Assembly (NCBI GenBank): GCA_944389815.1
Contig: CALXNS010000071.1
Location: forward strand, 1 to 48,355
Source of the DNA: an uncultured Victivallis sp.
Lineage (GTDB): Bacteria > Verrucomicrobiota > Lentisphaeria > Victivallales > Victivallaceae
Direction: 5' to 3'
DNA length: 48,355 nt
The notes beneath the pieces are model-generated. The model was not told the DNA's origin, searched no databases, and saw only the letters and a list, made by a program, of their open reading frames with translations. Below, piece after piece: positions 24,268 to 36,003 of this stretch. Made by a program: the position numbers and the translations under genes. Numbering within the stretch: the first letter of the stretch is position 1; each line of letters opens with the position of its first letter.

Positions 24268-25344
24268 TTACTGCAAGCCGTCCGACGTCGCCGGAGTCGC
24301 CTCCTCTTCCGCACCGGCAGACTTCACGCTGTTTCCGGCATTGATTTTTTCGTAAATCCGATCCTGCAGTTTCTGCTGCAGTTCCGGAGATGCCGCAATC
24401 AGCGCCTTGGTCTGATCGCGACCCTGACCGAGCTGTTCGCCGTCGAGGCTGAACCAGGAGCCGCGTTTCTCCAGCACCCCGAGATCAGTCGCCACGTCGA
24501 GCAGCGAACCGGATTTCGAAATGCCTTCGTTGTACATGATGTCGAATTCCGCCACCCGGAACGGCGGCGCCATTTTGTTTTTGATGACCTTGACGCGGGC
24601 CCGGTTGCCGATAATGTTGCCGGTCGGATCCTTGATCGCCGTCGTTTTGCGGATATCCATGCGGATCGATGCGTAGAATTTCAGCGCGTTTCCGCCCGGC
24701 GTCGTCTCCGGATTTCCGAACATCACGCCGATTTTTTCCCGGATCTGATTGGTGAAGAGAATACACGTCTTGCTCCGGCTCGCGGCTCCGGTGAGTTTCC
24801 GCAGCGCCTGCGACATCAACCGCGCCTGCAGTCCAACGTGTGAATCGCCCATCTGCCCTTCGATTTCAGCGCGGGGCACCAGCGCCGCCACCGAATCGAC
24901 CACCAGAACGTCGATCGCATTGCTGCGAACGAGCGTATCGACGATGTTGAGCGCGTCTTCGCCGCAGTCCGGCTGTGAAATCAGCAGATTGTCGATGTCC
25001 ACGCCGATTTTCTTGGCATAGGCCGGATCGATCGCGTGTTCCGCATCGACGATCGCGCATTTCCCGCCTTTCGCCTGCGCATTGGCGATCACATGCAGAC
25101 AGAGCGTGGTTTTTCCGCTCGATTCCGGTCCGAAGATCTCCACGATCCGCCCCGCCGGAACACCTTTGATTCCCAGCGCCAGATCGAGCGCCAGCGAACC
25201 GGTGCTGATCACCGGTACGTCGGCCTGCGCCGCACCGGTATCTCCGAGGCGCATGATCGAACCTTTGCCGAACTCCTTCTCAATCTGACTGATTGCGATT
25301 TCCAGACTTTTATTCTTATCCATGGCGACGGGTTCTTTTGCCAT
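24268..25344 (-). CDS. recA: RecA recombinase
   Basis: ATP-dependent strand exchange and SOS co-protease. 358 residues. Walker A is GPESSGKTT (72-80), [12 protein letters not shown] follows, Walker B is [19 protein letters not shown], then loop L1 [26 protein letters not shown]-type [36 protein letters not shown], and the acidic C-terminal tail [13 protein letters not shown]. It is fully intact. The start follows GGAG by 9 bases. It lies 21 bases after gyrB on the same strand, an uncommon neighbour, and leads into the TPR/exb genes. I saw no SOS-box-like palindrome in the short gap before it, so it may be transcribed from the gyrB promoter. Confidence 0.99.
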   Translation of the reverse strand: MAKEPVAMDKNKSLEIAISQIEKEFGKGSIMRLGDTGAAQADVPVISTGSLALDLALGIKGVPAGRIVEIFGPESSGKTTLCLHVIANAQAKGGKCAIVDAEHAIDPAYAKKIGVDIDNLLISQPDCGEDALNIVDTLVRSNAIDVLVVDSVAALVPRAEIEGQMGDSHVGLQARLMSQALRKLTGAASRSKTCILFTNQIREKIGVMFGNPETTPGGNALKFYASIRMDIRKTTAIKDPTGNIIGNRARVKVIKNKMAPPFRVAEFDIMYNEGISKSGSLLDVATDLGVLEKRGSWFSLDGEQLGQGRDQTKALIAASPELQQKLQDRIYEKINAGNSVKSAGAEEEATPATSDGLQ

Positions 25345-25365
25345 AAGTGTATGCTCCTTTTGAAA

Positions 25366-27936
<2,571 letters not shown>

Positions 27937-27957
27937 TCAGCTTCTGCGACCGGAAAT

Positions 27958-27986
27958 TTGCGTTTTTTTTCTTTTGCGCTTATTGT
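27958..27986 (+). promoter_or_regulatory. Promoter of HAD phosphatase gene
   Basis: TTGCGT (27958-27963), 17 bp, TATTGT (27981-27986), divergent from the gyrB promoter. The spacer is T-rich. The leader is about 40 bases. Confidence 0.6.
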
Positions 27987-28031
27987 ATGTCCCGGAAGAA
28001 AATGAATTTAACGTGAATCAGAGGGGGAAAA

Positions 28032-28583
28032 ATGAAATATCTGGCACTGGACATCGGCAACGTCTGCGTGAAAATTCATCCGGAACGCCTCTTTCGGGCG
28101 CTCGGAATTCCCGGCCCGGAAGCTCTTCCGCGCGAAGTGCTTTTCATGGCGACCGAAACCTGGGAGCGCGGCGGAATTTCCGAAGCGGAATTCCTGCGCC
28201 GTTTCCGTGAATTGACCAATTCAAGTTTGTCGGAGACGATGTTGCGTGAAGCCTATTGCTCGATCATCGGCGAACCGATTGACGGGATGGCCGGGCAGGT
28301 GGAGCGCTGGATTGAGAATGGGGTGCAGCCGGTGTTTTTTTCCGACACATCGGCGCTTCATCTGGAGGAAGTGCGGCGGAAATTCCCGGCGGCGCGGCTG
28401 ATTCCGGAGGGAATCTACAGTTTCGAGGTGGGTGCAAAGAAACCGGAACCGGCGATGTTTGCGGCGTTCGAGGCGCGTTTCGGCACTCCGGTCGCGTATT
28501 ACGACGACCGGAGTGAATTGATTGCCGCGGCGCCGGCGAATTGGAATGCGCAGCAGTTTTCTTCGGTTGCCGCGCTGCGGTGA
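28032..28583 (+). CDS. HAD superfamily phosphatase (YihX-like)
   Basis: 183 residues, a short HAD hydrolase. The nucleophile motif is LALDIGNVCVK (Asp7), the D-x-G-N-V form typical of YihX-type phosphatases rather than DxDxT. A small helical cap precedes motif II (VFFSDTSALH), the conserved lysine (GAKKPEPAMFAAF) and motif III (VAYYDDRSELIAAA). GAGGGGG sits upstream of the ATG. It is monocistronic, facing the large hydrolase gene. The substrate is unknown; sugar phosphates are plausible given the family and the carbohydrate genes downstream. Confidence 0.85.
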   Translation: MKYLALDIGNVCVKIHPERLFRALGIPGPEALPREVLFMATETWERGGISEAEFLRRFRELTNSSLSETMLREAYCSIIGEPIDGMAGQVERWIENGVQPVFFSDTSALHLEEVRRKFPAARLIPEGIYSFEVGAKKPEPAMFAAFEARFGTPVAYYDDRSELIAAAPANWNAQQFSSVAALR

Positions 28584-28607
28584 AAACGCCGGCGGGGGGT
28601 GGGACTT

Positions 28608-28634
28608 CTCCGCCGCATTTCCGTCACGGCGGAG
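28608..28634. terminator. Hairpin between convergent HAD and hydrolase genes
   Basis: Perfect 8-bp stem CTCCGCCG / CGGCGGAG with an 11-base loop, located between the two convergent stops. Neither side has a T-tract, so it is only a possible (Rho-assisted or weak) terminator. Confidence 0.35.
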
Positions 28635-28640
28635 TGGAGA

Positions 28641-31600
28641 TCATTCCGTTTCCGGATTCGCATTCCGGAGCCGGATCAATTCGTATGCGACGCTGCCGCC
28701 CGGCAATGTCGCCGTGTCCAGTGCGAATTCGACCGTGCCGTTGTCCGACCGGCGTTTGACCGGAAGTTTCTGCAATCGTTCTCCGGAAAAATCCAGCGCG
28801 TAAACCACGATTTCTTCCGTCGAGGGCGAAAGCCGCAGCGTCACCGTTGCCCGTCCGTGCCGCAATAATTTTTCCCGGGTGCCGGGCTGTTCGAAAATCC
28901 GCATCCGATGATCGGAGAAACGGTCGCCGACATTGACGGCTGAAGTCAGGTGAAACAGCAGAATGCGCCGTGATTCCGGAAGCGGCCGGTTATCCAGCGA
29001 CGAGGCGCTGAATACGGCGGAACCGTCGAAATTTTCCACGGAGAAAAATTTCCCGTTCAATTTTCCCGCATCATTCAGAATCAACACTTCGGATCTCGGA
29101 GTGACGGCACGGAAGGTTCCGGCTATACCGTCCATTTCCAGTTCCCCGGTCGAACTGCGGACGAATTTCTGTTCCAAATTCAGCGCTCCGCGTCCGAAGG
29201 CGTCACGCATGGCCTCCGGATCGATCGGGCCGGTAGAGCGCAAAACGTTTTCCGGTGTCTCTGTGGTGGCGGTGTAGGAACTGACCTGACCGATCATCGC
29301 GAGCAGGGCAAGTTCCCGAGGGAAAGGTTCTTCGGATTCGATTGCTTCGGGCGGAACCGCGACCGGAAAGGCGACGTCCGCCGGTGCGACGTCGCCGCGG
29401 AGAAAGAGTAAGATTCCGATGCGGTCACTGAAAAGGTTGATCGGATCGGAGTTGGTTTCAAAGCCGACAATCTGGTTCTCCATGCGCAATGATTCCTCCG
29501 GATGCGCGTAGGTGAAACGGAACAGCCCGCTCCAGTTCTGCAATGCGGCACAGGCGCCGGTGAGAACTCCGGATTCCGCCCGGAACTGGTTCGGATAACA
29601 CCAGTTGAATTCGGTGATCGTATATGGTTTTCCCGTCACCCGGGCCGGCGCGAGCTGGCCGAGCGGTTCACACAGCTCCTCTAAGATACTGTAATTGCGA
29701 ATGATCGACGAACCGGCGCCGCCGCTCGGATGGTCAATGTAAAAGTGATTGTCCACGTAATCGTAATCGCTGCGCATGATCGTGAGCCGGGGCAGGGTGC
29801 GCATATTCTGATCGGTGAAAAGACATTTCACCCCCGCCCGGCGCAGCTCATTTGTGGTTTCCCGATAGAAATTCTGATGTGTTTCGGCCAGAAAACGACG
29901 GAACAGACGTTCGCGTTCCGATTCCTCTGAAGGTGTTAATTTATTGTTGTTCAGATATTTCTCGAATTCTTCCCGGAAGAGTTCCGTCACAATCCGGGAA
30001 TTGGAATAGCGGATCCAGTGATCTATATTGCCTTCGTTGATCAACGTGACGCCGATCAGTGCCGGTTCATCTTTCCATTTAAGATTGGTGTAGGTATTCC
30101 GCCGTTCGAACCACTTCTGCGCGAATTCCAGAAAATTTTCTCTGGCTCCGGGGTGGAGCAGCGTCAGGGCTTTGAACGCTCCGTTCCACGGGTCGATCGG
30201 CTGGGAAATTCCGGGAATCTCTCCGGTGCGGACGTTCCGCGAGGCGAAGAGATCGCTGATGACATAGACCCCGCGTTCCTTCAGGCAGGCGACGAAATAG
30301 TCCAGGCGATCCATCCGGCTTTCATTCCATTGCGTGGAGCGCGGCATCCCTTCGCCCATGACGGTATCATGGTGGTGGATTCGCACGACGTTGTAACCGT
30401 AAGCGGCGATCCGTTCGGCGACGAGCCGGGCGACTGGTTTTTCGGGGAATGAGGTGCCGAAGCAGAAGTTCGTCCCGTAAAAACGCACCGGCACTCCGGG
30501 GCGGTTCTCGAATTCCAGATGATCCCCGACGGCGATGACGCGACCGTACTTTCCGGCCGGAGCGTCCAGCAGACAGGAAAAATCCAGTGCGGAACCCGGA
30601 ACGATTTCACGTTGGAATTTCATCGGTTTCCAGTGTTCGTCCGCCTCCATCACCAGCGGGGGGTAATCGCGTCCCGGCGGCAGCGGCGCGTTTCCCAGGC
30701 TGGCTCCTGCAATCAGCCACGAGCGCGACGCAATCCCCTGAATGAGAATGGAACGAATCGGTTTCTCCGCCAGCTCGAAATCACTGAGGAACAGGCCGAT
30801 TTTCACCTTGCCGATTGAATGTGTCCAGACCGGGCGGCCGTTTTCCAGCGGTACCGGGTTCCACCAGTCGTTGGCTTCGTGGCCGCTTCGAATCGGGAAT
30901 ATGGAAAATGTCCCGTCACTGTAATTGATTTGTAATTTCCCGAATTCGGCATCCGATACATTGCAGAACGCGAGTGCGTGCAGTAAATAGAGATGCCGGT
31001 ATGGTCGTTTGTCGTTGACCGCAAACTCGATCTCGGCCGGCTGCCCGTTCAGAACGGCGATGCACGAACGTCCGTCGTTTTGAGCCGGGTCGATGATGTT
31101 GAAATGAACCCCGCCCAGCCGCATCGAACCGGTGGGAAACATCGAAAGATCGTTGCCCGGCCCCTGATCGGTCCAGCCGCCGCGACCGTCTCCTTCGGTT
31201 TCATCGGAAAAACCGCGGTTGGCGGCCGTGGTGATGTCGAGCGGAATACTTCCGCCGGACGGATCGTGAATCGTCAGTCGCAGTTGTGTTTCCTTCACAT
31301 CACCGCGACACGGTTCGAAAGGGAAGCGCAGTTCAAAATTTCCGGTGAATTTCCGGGAATCTACGAGCATTCCCGGGACGGCGCTTTCCAGGATAAAATA
31401 TCCGCCGCGGTCCGGACGGAAAATTTCAAAACGTTTCCCGGTAGGCGATTGGGTGAACGGCGTTGACGGAACGACGAATTCACGGCCGTCGATCCGGATG
31501 GGACGTTCTTCCCAGTCCGCTGCAGCAAGCGGCAGCGTCAGCGCAATTAAATTGGTGTGTACTCCTTTGTCGGTATTGTTCAATTCGATGGTCAGTTCAT

Positions 31601-31907
31601 AACAATCCGGTCGGAGTACACGCAGTGTTTCCTGCCAGTGAAATGTTCCGCCCCAGGTATTGAATTCGCCGCGTCCCTCCCATTGTTCCTGTGTAACGCA
31701 CGGGAAATCTGCCGAAAGTTTGATGCTTTCTGGTGATTGTTTTGTCTGGCGCCAGTCGGGATTGAAATGATCCAGTCGGAAGAGTTGACCGTCGATCCGG
31801 AAACTGCCGTCCATTTCCACCATGGCGTCTCCAACCCGTTCGGCGGCTGAGAGAACGGAGGGTATGGCTAATATGACAACGGCCGCAAAAGCTGAAAGGA
31901 TTTTCAT
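28641..31907 (-). CDS. Secreted clan GH-A glycoside hydrolase
   Basis: 1088 residues with a signal peptide (MKILSAFAAVVILAIPSVLSA). The first 430 residues are beta-rich. The central TIM barrel starts around VRFYGTNFCFG and VARLVAERIAAYGYNVVRIHHHD. It carries the acid/base Glu625 in VTLINEGNIDHW and the nucleophile Glu766 in YTITEFNWCYP, at the ends of strands 4 and 7 as in clan GH-A (GH5, GH39, GH42 and relatives). NEG replaces the usual NEP. The C-terminal 200 residues are beta-sandwich-like. The exact GH family and polysaccharide cannot be told by eye. It is co-oriented with the prepilin-type and GH2 genes (10-base gap) and likely co-regulated by the divergent LacI protein. Confidence 0.82.
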   Translation of the reverse strand: MKILSAFAAVVILAIPSVLSAAERVGDAMVEMDGSFRIDGQLFRLDHFNPDWRQTKQSPESIKLSADFPCVTQEQWEGRGEFNTWGGTFHWQETLRVLRPDCYELTIELNNTDKGVHTNLIALTLPLAAADWEERPIRIDGREFVVPSTPFTQSPTGKRFEIFRPDRGGYFILESAVPGMLVDSRKFTGNFELRFPFEPCRGDVKETQLRLTIHDPSGGSIPLDITTAANRGFSDETEGDGRGGWTDQGPGNDLSMFPTGSMRLGGVHFNIIDPAQNDGRSCIAVLNGQPAEIEFAVNDKRPYRHLYLLHALAFCNVSDAEFGKLQINYSDGTFSIFPIRSGHEANDWWNPVPLENGRPVWTHSIGKVKIGLFLSDFELAEKPIRSILIQGIASRSWLIAGASLGNAPLPPGRDYPPLVMEADEHWKPMKFQREIVPGSALDFSCLLDAPAGKYGRVIAVGDHLEFENRPGVPVRFYGTNFCFGTSFPEKPVARLVAERIAAYGYNVVRIHHHDTVMGEGMPRSTQWNESRMDRLDYFVACLKERGVYVISDLFASRNVRTGEIPGISQPIDPWNGAFKALTLLHPGARENFLEFAQKWFERRNTYTNLKWKDEPALIGVTLINEGNIDHWIRYSNSRIVTELFREEFEKYLNNNKLTPSEESERERLFRRFLAETHQNFYRETTNELRRAGVKCLFTDQNMRTLPRLTIMRSDYDYVDNHFYIDHPSGGAGSSIIRNYSILEELCEPLGQLAPARVTGKPYTITEFNWCYPNQFRAESGVLTGACAALQNWSGLFRFTYAHPEESLRMENQIVGFETNSDPINLFSDRIGILLFLRGDVAPADVAFPVAVPPEAIESEEPFPRELALLAMIGQVSSYTATTETPENVLRSTGPIDPEAMRDAFGRGALNLEQKFVRSSTGELEMDGIAGTFRAVTPRSEVLILNDAGKLNGKFFSVENFDGSAVFSASSLDNRPLPESRRILLFHLTSAVNVGDRFSDHRMRIFEQPGTREKLLRHGRATVTLRLSPSTEEIVVYALDFSGERLQKLPVKRRSDNGTVEFALDTATLPGGSVAYELIRLRNANPETE

Positions 31908-31917
31908 GATTCTCTTG

Positions 31918-32925
31918 TCAGTTGTAGATTTGAACATATTGTTTGATAGAGTTGAGCGGTTTTGTCGCCAGGTCGTTCAGACCCATTGATTCGACATGAC
32001 CGTCGAAAAAAAGCATGTTCGCCTTTCCATTGTGTCTTACTGCCGGCCGGCCCCAGGGCGCGCAATAATTGTTCCAGCTGTCCGGTGTCCAGACCCACGA
32101 ACCGTAGCCGTCCATAAGGCAGATCGGTTCGATCAACCAGCTGTCCATGAGGTTCCCGATTTGCGAGGGCGTTTTCATTCGGTTCAGCGCGTAATAACGT
32201 TTCCCGGTACTTTCTCCCTTGCAGAAAGAGCCCATGACGCCGAATATACCGCCGCTTGAAGCTTTGGCTTCATTGTCGTAAAAAGCATCGTACATTCCGT
32301 AAGTGGCGTAGAGTTCTTTCCCGTCCGCGGCGATTTTGTCGATGTCTCTGAGGCTGTTGGCGCAGAATACCAGACTGGAGTAAACCACCCCGTTCGCGGA
32401 GACTTTGCGGTCAATGTAAGGGGTCAGGTTGCCGCGCCCGTAGAGGTAGGCGCTCCACGTTAATCCGGCGCCGATCATGACGATTTGATCAGAATAATCT
32501 CCCGCATAAAGGGCAAAACCCATTCCGCATTGTTTCAGGTTATTGACGCAACTGGCCGCTTTCGCCCGGTTTCTTGCCTGATTCAATGCCGGCAGCAGCA
32601 TCGATGCCAGTATCGCGATGATCGCAATCACCACCAGGAGCTCTATCAACGTAAACCGTACTTTCTTTTCCGAAGAAAAGAAAGTAGGCAAAGAAAAGTC
32701 GGATGTCGCGCCGGCTCCGCTCGGCTTGGTCGGACGCTTTTTTGAAAAAAGCTTGGCAAAAATTCCCGCGGGAGACGGCCCCCTGAGGAGATTGGCGGTG
32801 TGATTATATTCTTCGGGGGCCTGGGGGCGAACCGTCCCCAGCGGCATAAGAAGGAGCGGAGCGACGCACATGCCGTTACCCGGCAGCGGCACCCTGCCGC
32901 TCCATGTGAAATTTTTCATTTCCAT
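31918..32925 (-). CDS. Prepilin-type (H-X9-DG) protein with abnormal long leader
   Basis: 335 residues from the preferred start. [28 protein letters not shown] is the class III prepilin N-terminal helix, followed by [21 protein letters not shown]. The C-terminal H-X9-DG box is [18 protein letters not shown]. Such proteins are very abundant in Lentisphaerota; their role is unclear. The odd part is the leader: about 90 residues precede Phe91, where 6-25 is normal, and this segment is encoded by hairpin-rich DNA (32659-32901). ATG 32925 has GGGAG 9 bases upstream and overlaps the GH2 3' end by 50 bases. A TTG at about codon 79 would give a normal leader of some 12 residues but lacks a ribosome site. 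The body is confident, the start is not. Confidence 0.75.
   Translation of the reverse strand: MEMKNFTWSGRVPLPGNGMCVAPLLLMPLGTVRPQAPEEYNHTANLLRGPSPAGIFAKLFSKKRPTKPSGAGATSDFSLPTFFSSEKKVRFTLIELLVVIAIIAILASMLLPALNQARNRAKAASCVNNLKQCGMGFALYAGDYSDQIVMIGAGLTWSAYLYGRGNLTPYIDRKVSANGVVYSSLVFCANSLRDIDKIAADGKELYATYGMYDAFYDNEAKASSGGIFGVMGSFCKGESTGKRYYALNRMKTPSQIGNLMDSWLIEPICLMDGYGSWVWTPDSWNNYCAPWGRPAVRHNGKANMLFFDGHVESMGLNDLATKPLNSIKQYVQIYN
32659..32686. repeat. Perfect 12-bp inverted repeat in prepilin leader
   Basis: Arms TACTTTCTTTTC and GAAAAGAAAGTA with a 4-base loop (CGAA). It lies immediately 5' of the codons for the FTLIELL helix and is translated as TFFSSEKKV. It is the strongest hairpin of a cluster of three (see 32736 and 32885) and looks like part of a dispersed intergenic element. 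Confidence 0.8.
32736..32752. repeat. Inverted repeat in prepilin leader
   Basis: GCTTTTTT and AAAAAAGC around a single G, within the prepilin leader coding segment (KLFSKK). On the plus strand the A-tract follows; on the minus strand it reads the same way. Confidence 0.7.
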
Positions 32926-34858
32926 TTTCATTTTCTCCCATTTTTGGATGAATTTCGGTGAAAATACGTTGCAATTCATATGCCGCCGGCTTCCAGATGC
33001 CTTTGAAATCGATCACGCTGGTGTTGGTCAGACAGGGAAATGCGTCATGCCCCATCCAGACGATGATGCCGCCGCATTCCGGAAAACGCCGCCGGGCCGA
33101 ACGTGCGGCGATTCCCAGCGCCTTCGCCTGTCGGAGTTGGCTCCAGGAAATGTACTCCGTGACCGATTTCGGCGCCCGGTTGAACTCCGTCTGAAATGCG
33201 TCGAATTCCAGCCACCAGTCGAACGGATGACGCCAGAGTGGATTCTCCGCCGAAACCGGCCACGGGGAATCCCCGTTGAAATAATCTTGTACGGTTTCCG
33301 GCGCGGAGGCTCCCGGAGCACCGAATTCCGAACGGAAAAGCGCATCATCCTGCTGCCAGTAGAGTTCCCAGTCCAGTTCGAGCGGCAGTGACGAAGGCTT
33401 CCACGGGCCGTGCACATCGTGATGCACTCCTTTGCCGTAATCCTCCGCGTTGCAGTATTCCGTCGGGCCGGAGGCGCTGGTCGGCACGAAACCTCGGTTC
33501 GGATCGCGTTCGGCGATCAGGTTGCCGAGCGCCGCCAGTGCCGGTTCCGAACCGTCGCACGGGCGTCCCGCTCCTCCGGTATGGAAGAGTTCATTGCCGC
33601 CGCACCACAGGACAAGCGATGGGTGTGAAACCAATGTATCGAGGTAGGCGTCAGCAATTTCGAGAAGTTCCCGGATCGCTTCGGGATCTTCCGGCGGCAG
33701 ATTTTCCATGCCGGACGAACAGAGCGGAAACTCCTGCCACACCAGAATGCCCGCTTCATCGCAGAGAGTATAGAACTCCTCCCGTTCCCGGTTTGCGCCG
33801 CCCCAGACCCGGAAGAGGTTGACTCCCATTTTCCGGTAATCATCAATCCGTCTGCGATATTGTTCCAGCGGAACGGATGCCGGGTCGGGCGCGAGCGGCG
33901 TCCAGTTGATTCCCTGTACGAAGAATGTTTTGCCGTTAAGTTCAAAGCACCACGGTTCGGCTCCCGGCGGCGCATTCCGGCAGGGCCGGCGCCGGAAACT
34001 GCGGAACCCCGGACGCAGCCGCAGATTTACACCTTCGGTTTCCAGCGTCAGGTCGTAAAGTTTCGGACTGCCGGCAATGTCGCCGTTGCGGCGCCACGGT
34101 TCGACGGGCAATTGGATCCAGTGGATTCCGTGTTCCAGATCGGCGGCGGTACATTCCGCGCTCCGGATGATCCTCCTGCCGTCACGCAGCGTCAGGCGGA
34201 TTGTTTCCGTACCGCGGCCGTTTTCGATGGTTGCGCGGATGTGGAAGGAATTTCGTGTGGTATCGAAACGCTTCAACCGGAAACGGCGTTCATCCGCATC
34301 CCGCAGCCGGATCGGGCCGCTGATACCGGTCTGCACCAGGCGCGGCATCCAGTCCCAGGAGTAATAGAAGCGGGGCTTTCCGATGCTGTATTGGGATGTC
34401 CGGCCGAATTGACCAAGCCAGCGCGGCGGCAGATCGAAGACGATTCCGAGTTCATGGTTCCCGGTATCGGCCGACTCCGGAAGCGGGATGCGATGTGGGC
34501 GGCAACTGCCGCGGAATGCGGCGATTTCGACGCCGTCCCACAGAATCCAGCCGGAATAATCCAGCCCGTCGCACTCCAGAATCCAGCGTTTCCCGCCGGG
34601 AAGGCCGGTAATTTGCCGTGTGTAGATCCAGTGACGGTGTTCCGTCCATTCGCAGAATCTTGAATTGAGCGCGTTGTTCCAATCCGGCAGCAGGCCGTTC
34701 CGGCGCAGTGCCGTTTGAACCGAACCCGGCACGGATACCGGAAACGGCCGGATCTCCGCGGACGACGGCTCACGCAATTCCGCGGAGTAACGCATCCGCC
34801 AGTATTCCGGCGTCCAGCCGCTCAACATCCAGCCGTCGCCGTTCAGATCGATCACCAT
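32876..34858 (-). CDS. GH2 family glycosidase, beta-mannosidase-like
   Basis: 660 residues, no signal peptide, so cytoplasmic. The N-terminal jelly-roll ([48 protein letters not shown]) matches beta-mannosidases, including the [10 protein letters not shown] segment. The barrel starts at [13 protein letters not shown] and [10 protein letters not shown]. The acid/base is Glu423 in [13 protein letters not shown] and the nucleophile is Glu511 in FRSEFGAPG. The last 20 residues ([13 protein letters not shown]...) look acquired and overlap the prepilin gene. ATG 34858 (AGGG 9 bases upstream) is chosen over 34906, because the promoter at 34909-34937 would start transcription at about 34902. It is divergent from the LacI gene, which probably represses it. 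Confidence 0.9.
   Translation of the reverse strand: MVIDLNGDGWMLSGWTPEYWRMRYSAELREPSSAEIRPFPVSVPGSVQTALRRNGLLPDWNNALNSRFCEWTEHRHWIYTRQITGLPGGKRWILECDGLDYSGWILWDGVEIAAFRGSCRPHRIPLPESADTGNHELGIVFDLPPRWLGQFGRTSQYSIGKPRFYYSWDWMPRLVQTGISGPIRLRDADERRFRLKRFDTTRNSFHIRATIENGRGTETIRLTLRDGRRIIRSAECTAADLEHGIHWIQLPVEPWRRNGDIAGSPKLYDLTLETEGVNLRLRPGFRSFRRRPCRNAPPGAEPWCFELNGKTFFVQGINWTPLAPDPASVPLEQYRRRIDDYRKMGVNLFRVWGGANREREEFYTLCDEAGILVWQEFPLCSSGMENLPPEDPEAIRELLEIADAYLDTLVSHPSLVLWCGGNELFHTGGAGRPCDGSEPALAALGNLIAERDPNRGFVPTSASGPTEYCNAEDYGKGVHHDVHGPWKPSSLPLELDWELYWQQDDALFRSEFGAPGASAPETVQDYFNGDSPWPVSAENPLWRHPFDWWLEFDAFQTEFNRAPKSVTEYISWSQLRQAKALGIAARSARRRFPECGGIIVWMGHDAFPCLTNTSVIDFKGIWKPAAYELQRIFTEIHPKMGENENGNEKFHMERQGAAAG
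32885..32901. repeat. Inverted repeat at GH2/prepilin junction
   Basis: AGCGGCA and TGCCGCT with a 3-base loop. It lies 9 bases inside the GH2 3' end and within the overlapping 5' end of the prepilin reading frame. It may mark one boundary of the inserted repeat-like segment. Confidence 0.6.
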
Positions 34859-34908
34859 GAATTTCAACCCTGTTTCAGTTTGTAAATGAATGTCTCTTTC
34901 TTTCATTT

Positions 34909-34937
34909 ATTATGAATCGCCCGGAAGAGGAAAACAA
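34909..34937 (-). promoter_or_regulatory. Promoter of GH2 operon
   Basis: Minus strand: TTGTTT (34932-34937), 17 bp, CATAAT (34909-34914). Weaker than others, as expected for a regulated promoter. It decides the GH2 start. Confidence 0.55.
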
Positions 34938-34957
34938 CTCTTTTTCAATTTTTTTCA

Positions 34958-34974
34958 TGTACAAAAATGTTACA
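34958..34974. promoter_or_regulatory. Candidate LacI-type operator
   Basis: Imperfect inverted repeat TGTACA aaaat GTTACA (17 bp) between the divergent GH2 and lacI-type promoters, just upstream of the latter's -35 box. Position suits a shared operator. The central CG typical of many LacI sites is absent, so this is tentative. Confidence 0.3.
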
Positions 34975-34978
34975 AAAC

Positions 34979-35007
34979 TTGCAATCGGTCCGGATGTGAG
35001 TTATTGT
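34979..35007 (+). promoter_or_regulatory. Promoter of LacI-type regulator gene
   Basis: TTGCAA (34979-34984), 17 bp, TATTGT (35002-35007). Expected transcription start 35013-35015, only 2-4 bases before the ATG at 35017, implying a near-leaderless mRNA. Confidence 0.65.
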
Positions 35008-35016
35008 TAAGACAGG

Positions 35017-36003
35017 ATGAAGAAGGTCACGTCACAGATGGTTGCCGATTCGCTCGGTCTTTCGCGTGCGACGGTATCGCGCGCGTTGAATCGTTATGCT
35101 TCGGTGGATCCGGAGACGTCGGCCCGGGTGATACGTGCCGCGGAGAAACTCGGGTATCGGTTTTCGCTGCGCGGCGGTTGCCGGACGGTCGGTGTGATTC
35201 TGTACAAGAATGCGGTCATCTACAGTTATCTGGCGATGGCGCTTTCGGCGTTGCGGCGGGAGGCGCTGGAGCGGAGATGCCGGCTGGAACTTGTCTCGAT
35301 TGACGACATCGAACTGCTGGGCGAAAAGGTGCTTTCAGGGGTGATTGATTTGAGTCACGATCTCTCTTTGAACCGGCGCTGGGGGAATTTGCGCAATCTG
35401 CCGATGGTGCGTTATTATGGGCCGGGCAGCCATGCGGAGAATATTTATTCGGTCAGGACTGATGGTGCGGGAACCATGCAGTTGCTGATTGATTATCTTC
35501 GTTCCTTCGGGCATCGCAAGATCGGGTTGCTCAGCGATCAGAGTTGCGAGGTGGAGGAACTCGAACGGGTGGCGGCTTATTATCCGCACTTCTGCCGGAT
35601 CATGCGTTCGCACGGGGAATTGGAACCGGAACGTTACGCCGCGTTCGCCGAAAACGGCGATGTGCTGCCTGGAATCCGGCGACTCTGCGGTTCGGACGTA
35701 ACCGCATTGATCTGCATCAATGAAGCTTATGGACCCCGGGCGGCTCAGATCATCACCTCTCTGGGCTATCGGATTCCGGAGGATTTCTCCTTTCTGGCGC
35801 ACGAATCGTTTGAAGTTTCCCAGTATCTCACCCCGCCGCACACGACCTGTCTGCAGGATTATCCGGGCATGGCGCGGGCGGCGTTCGATCTGCTGGAAAT
35901 GATGCAGCGCGGGCAGCATCCCGCGCATGACATTGAGCTGCCGGTTCGGTTGATTCCCCGGGCGAGCGTCGCCGCGGTGCGACGGCCCGTCAGCGGAGAG
36001 TGA
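35017..36003 (+). CDS. LacI family transcriptional regulator
   Basis: 328 residues. The DNA-binding helix-turn-helix and hinge are KKVTSQMVADSLGLSRATVSRALN and YASVDPETSARVIRAAEKLGYRF. The periplasmic-binding-protein-like effector domain follows (TVGVILYKNAVIYSYLA, NIYSVRTDGAGTMQLLIDYLRSFGHRKIGLLSD, ALICINEAYGPRAAQIITSLGYRIPEDFSFLAHE). The HTH starts at residue 2, so the ATG at 35017 must be right even though no Shine-Dalgarno is present. It is divergent from the GH2/prepilin/GH-A genes and is their likely regulator; the effector is probably a sugar released by those enzymes. The 3' end overlaps a convergent small gene by 14 bases. Confidence 0.93.
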   Translation: MKKVTSQMVADSLGLSRATVSRALNRYASVDPETSARVIRAAEKLGYRFSLRGGCRTVGVILYKNAVIYSYLAMALSALRREALERRCRLELVSIDDIELLGEKVLSGVIDLSHDLSLNRRWGNLRNLPMVRYYGPGSHAENIYSVRTDGAGTMQLLIDYLRSFGHRKIGLLSDQSCEVEELERVAAYYPHFCRIMRSHGELEPERYAAFAENGDVLPGIRRLCGSDVTALICINEAYGPRAAQIITSLGYRIPEDFSFLAHESFEVSQYLTPPHTTCLQDYPGMARAAFDLLEMMQRGQHPAHDIELPVRLIPRASVAAVRRPVSGE

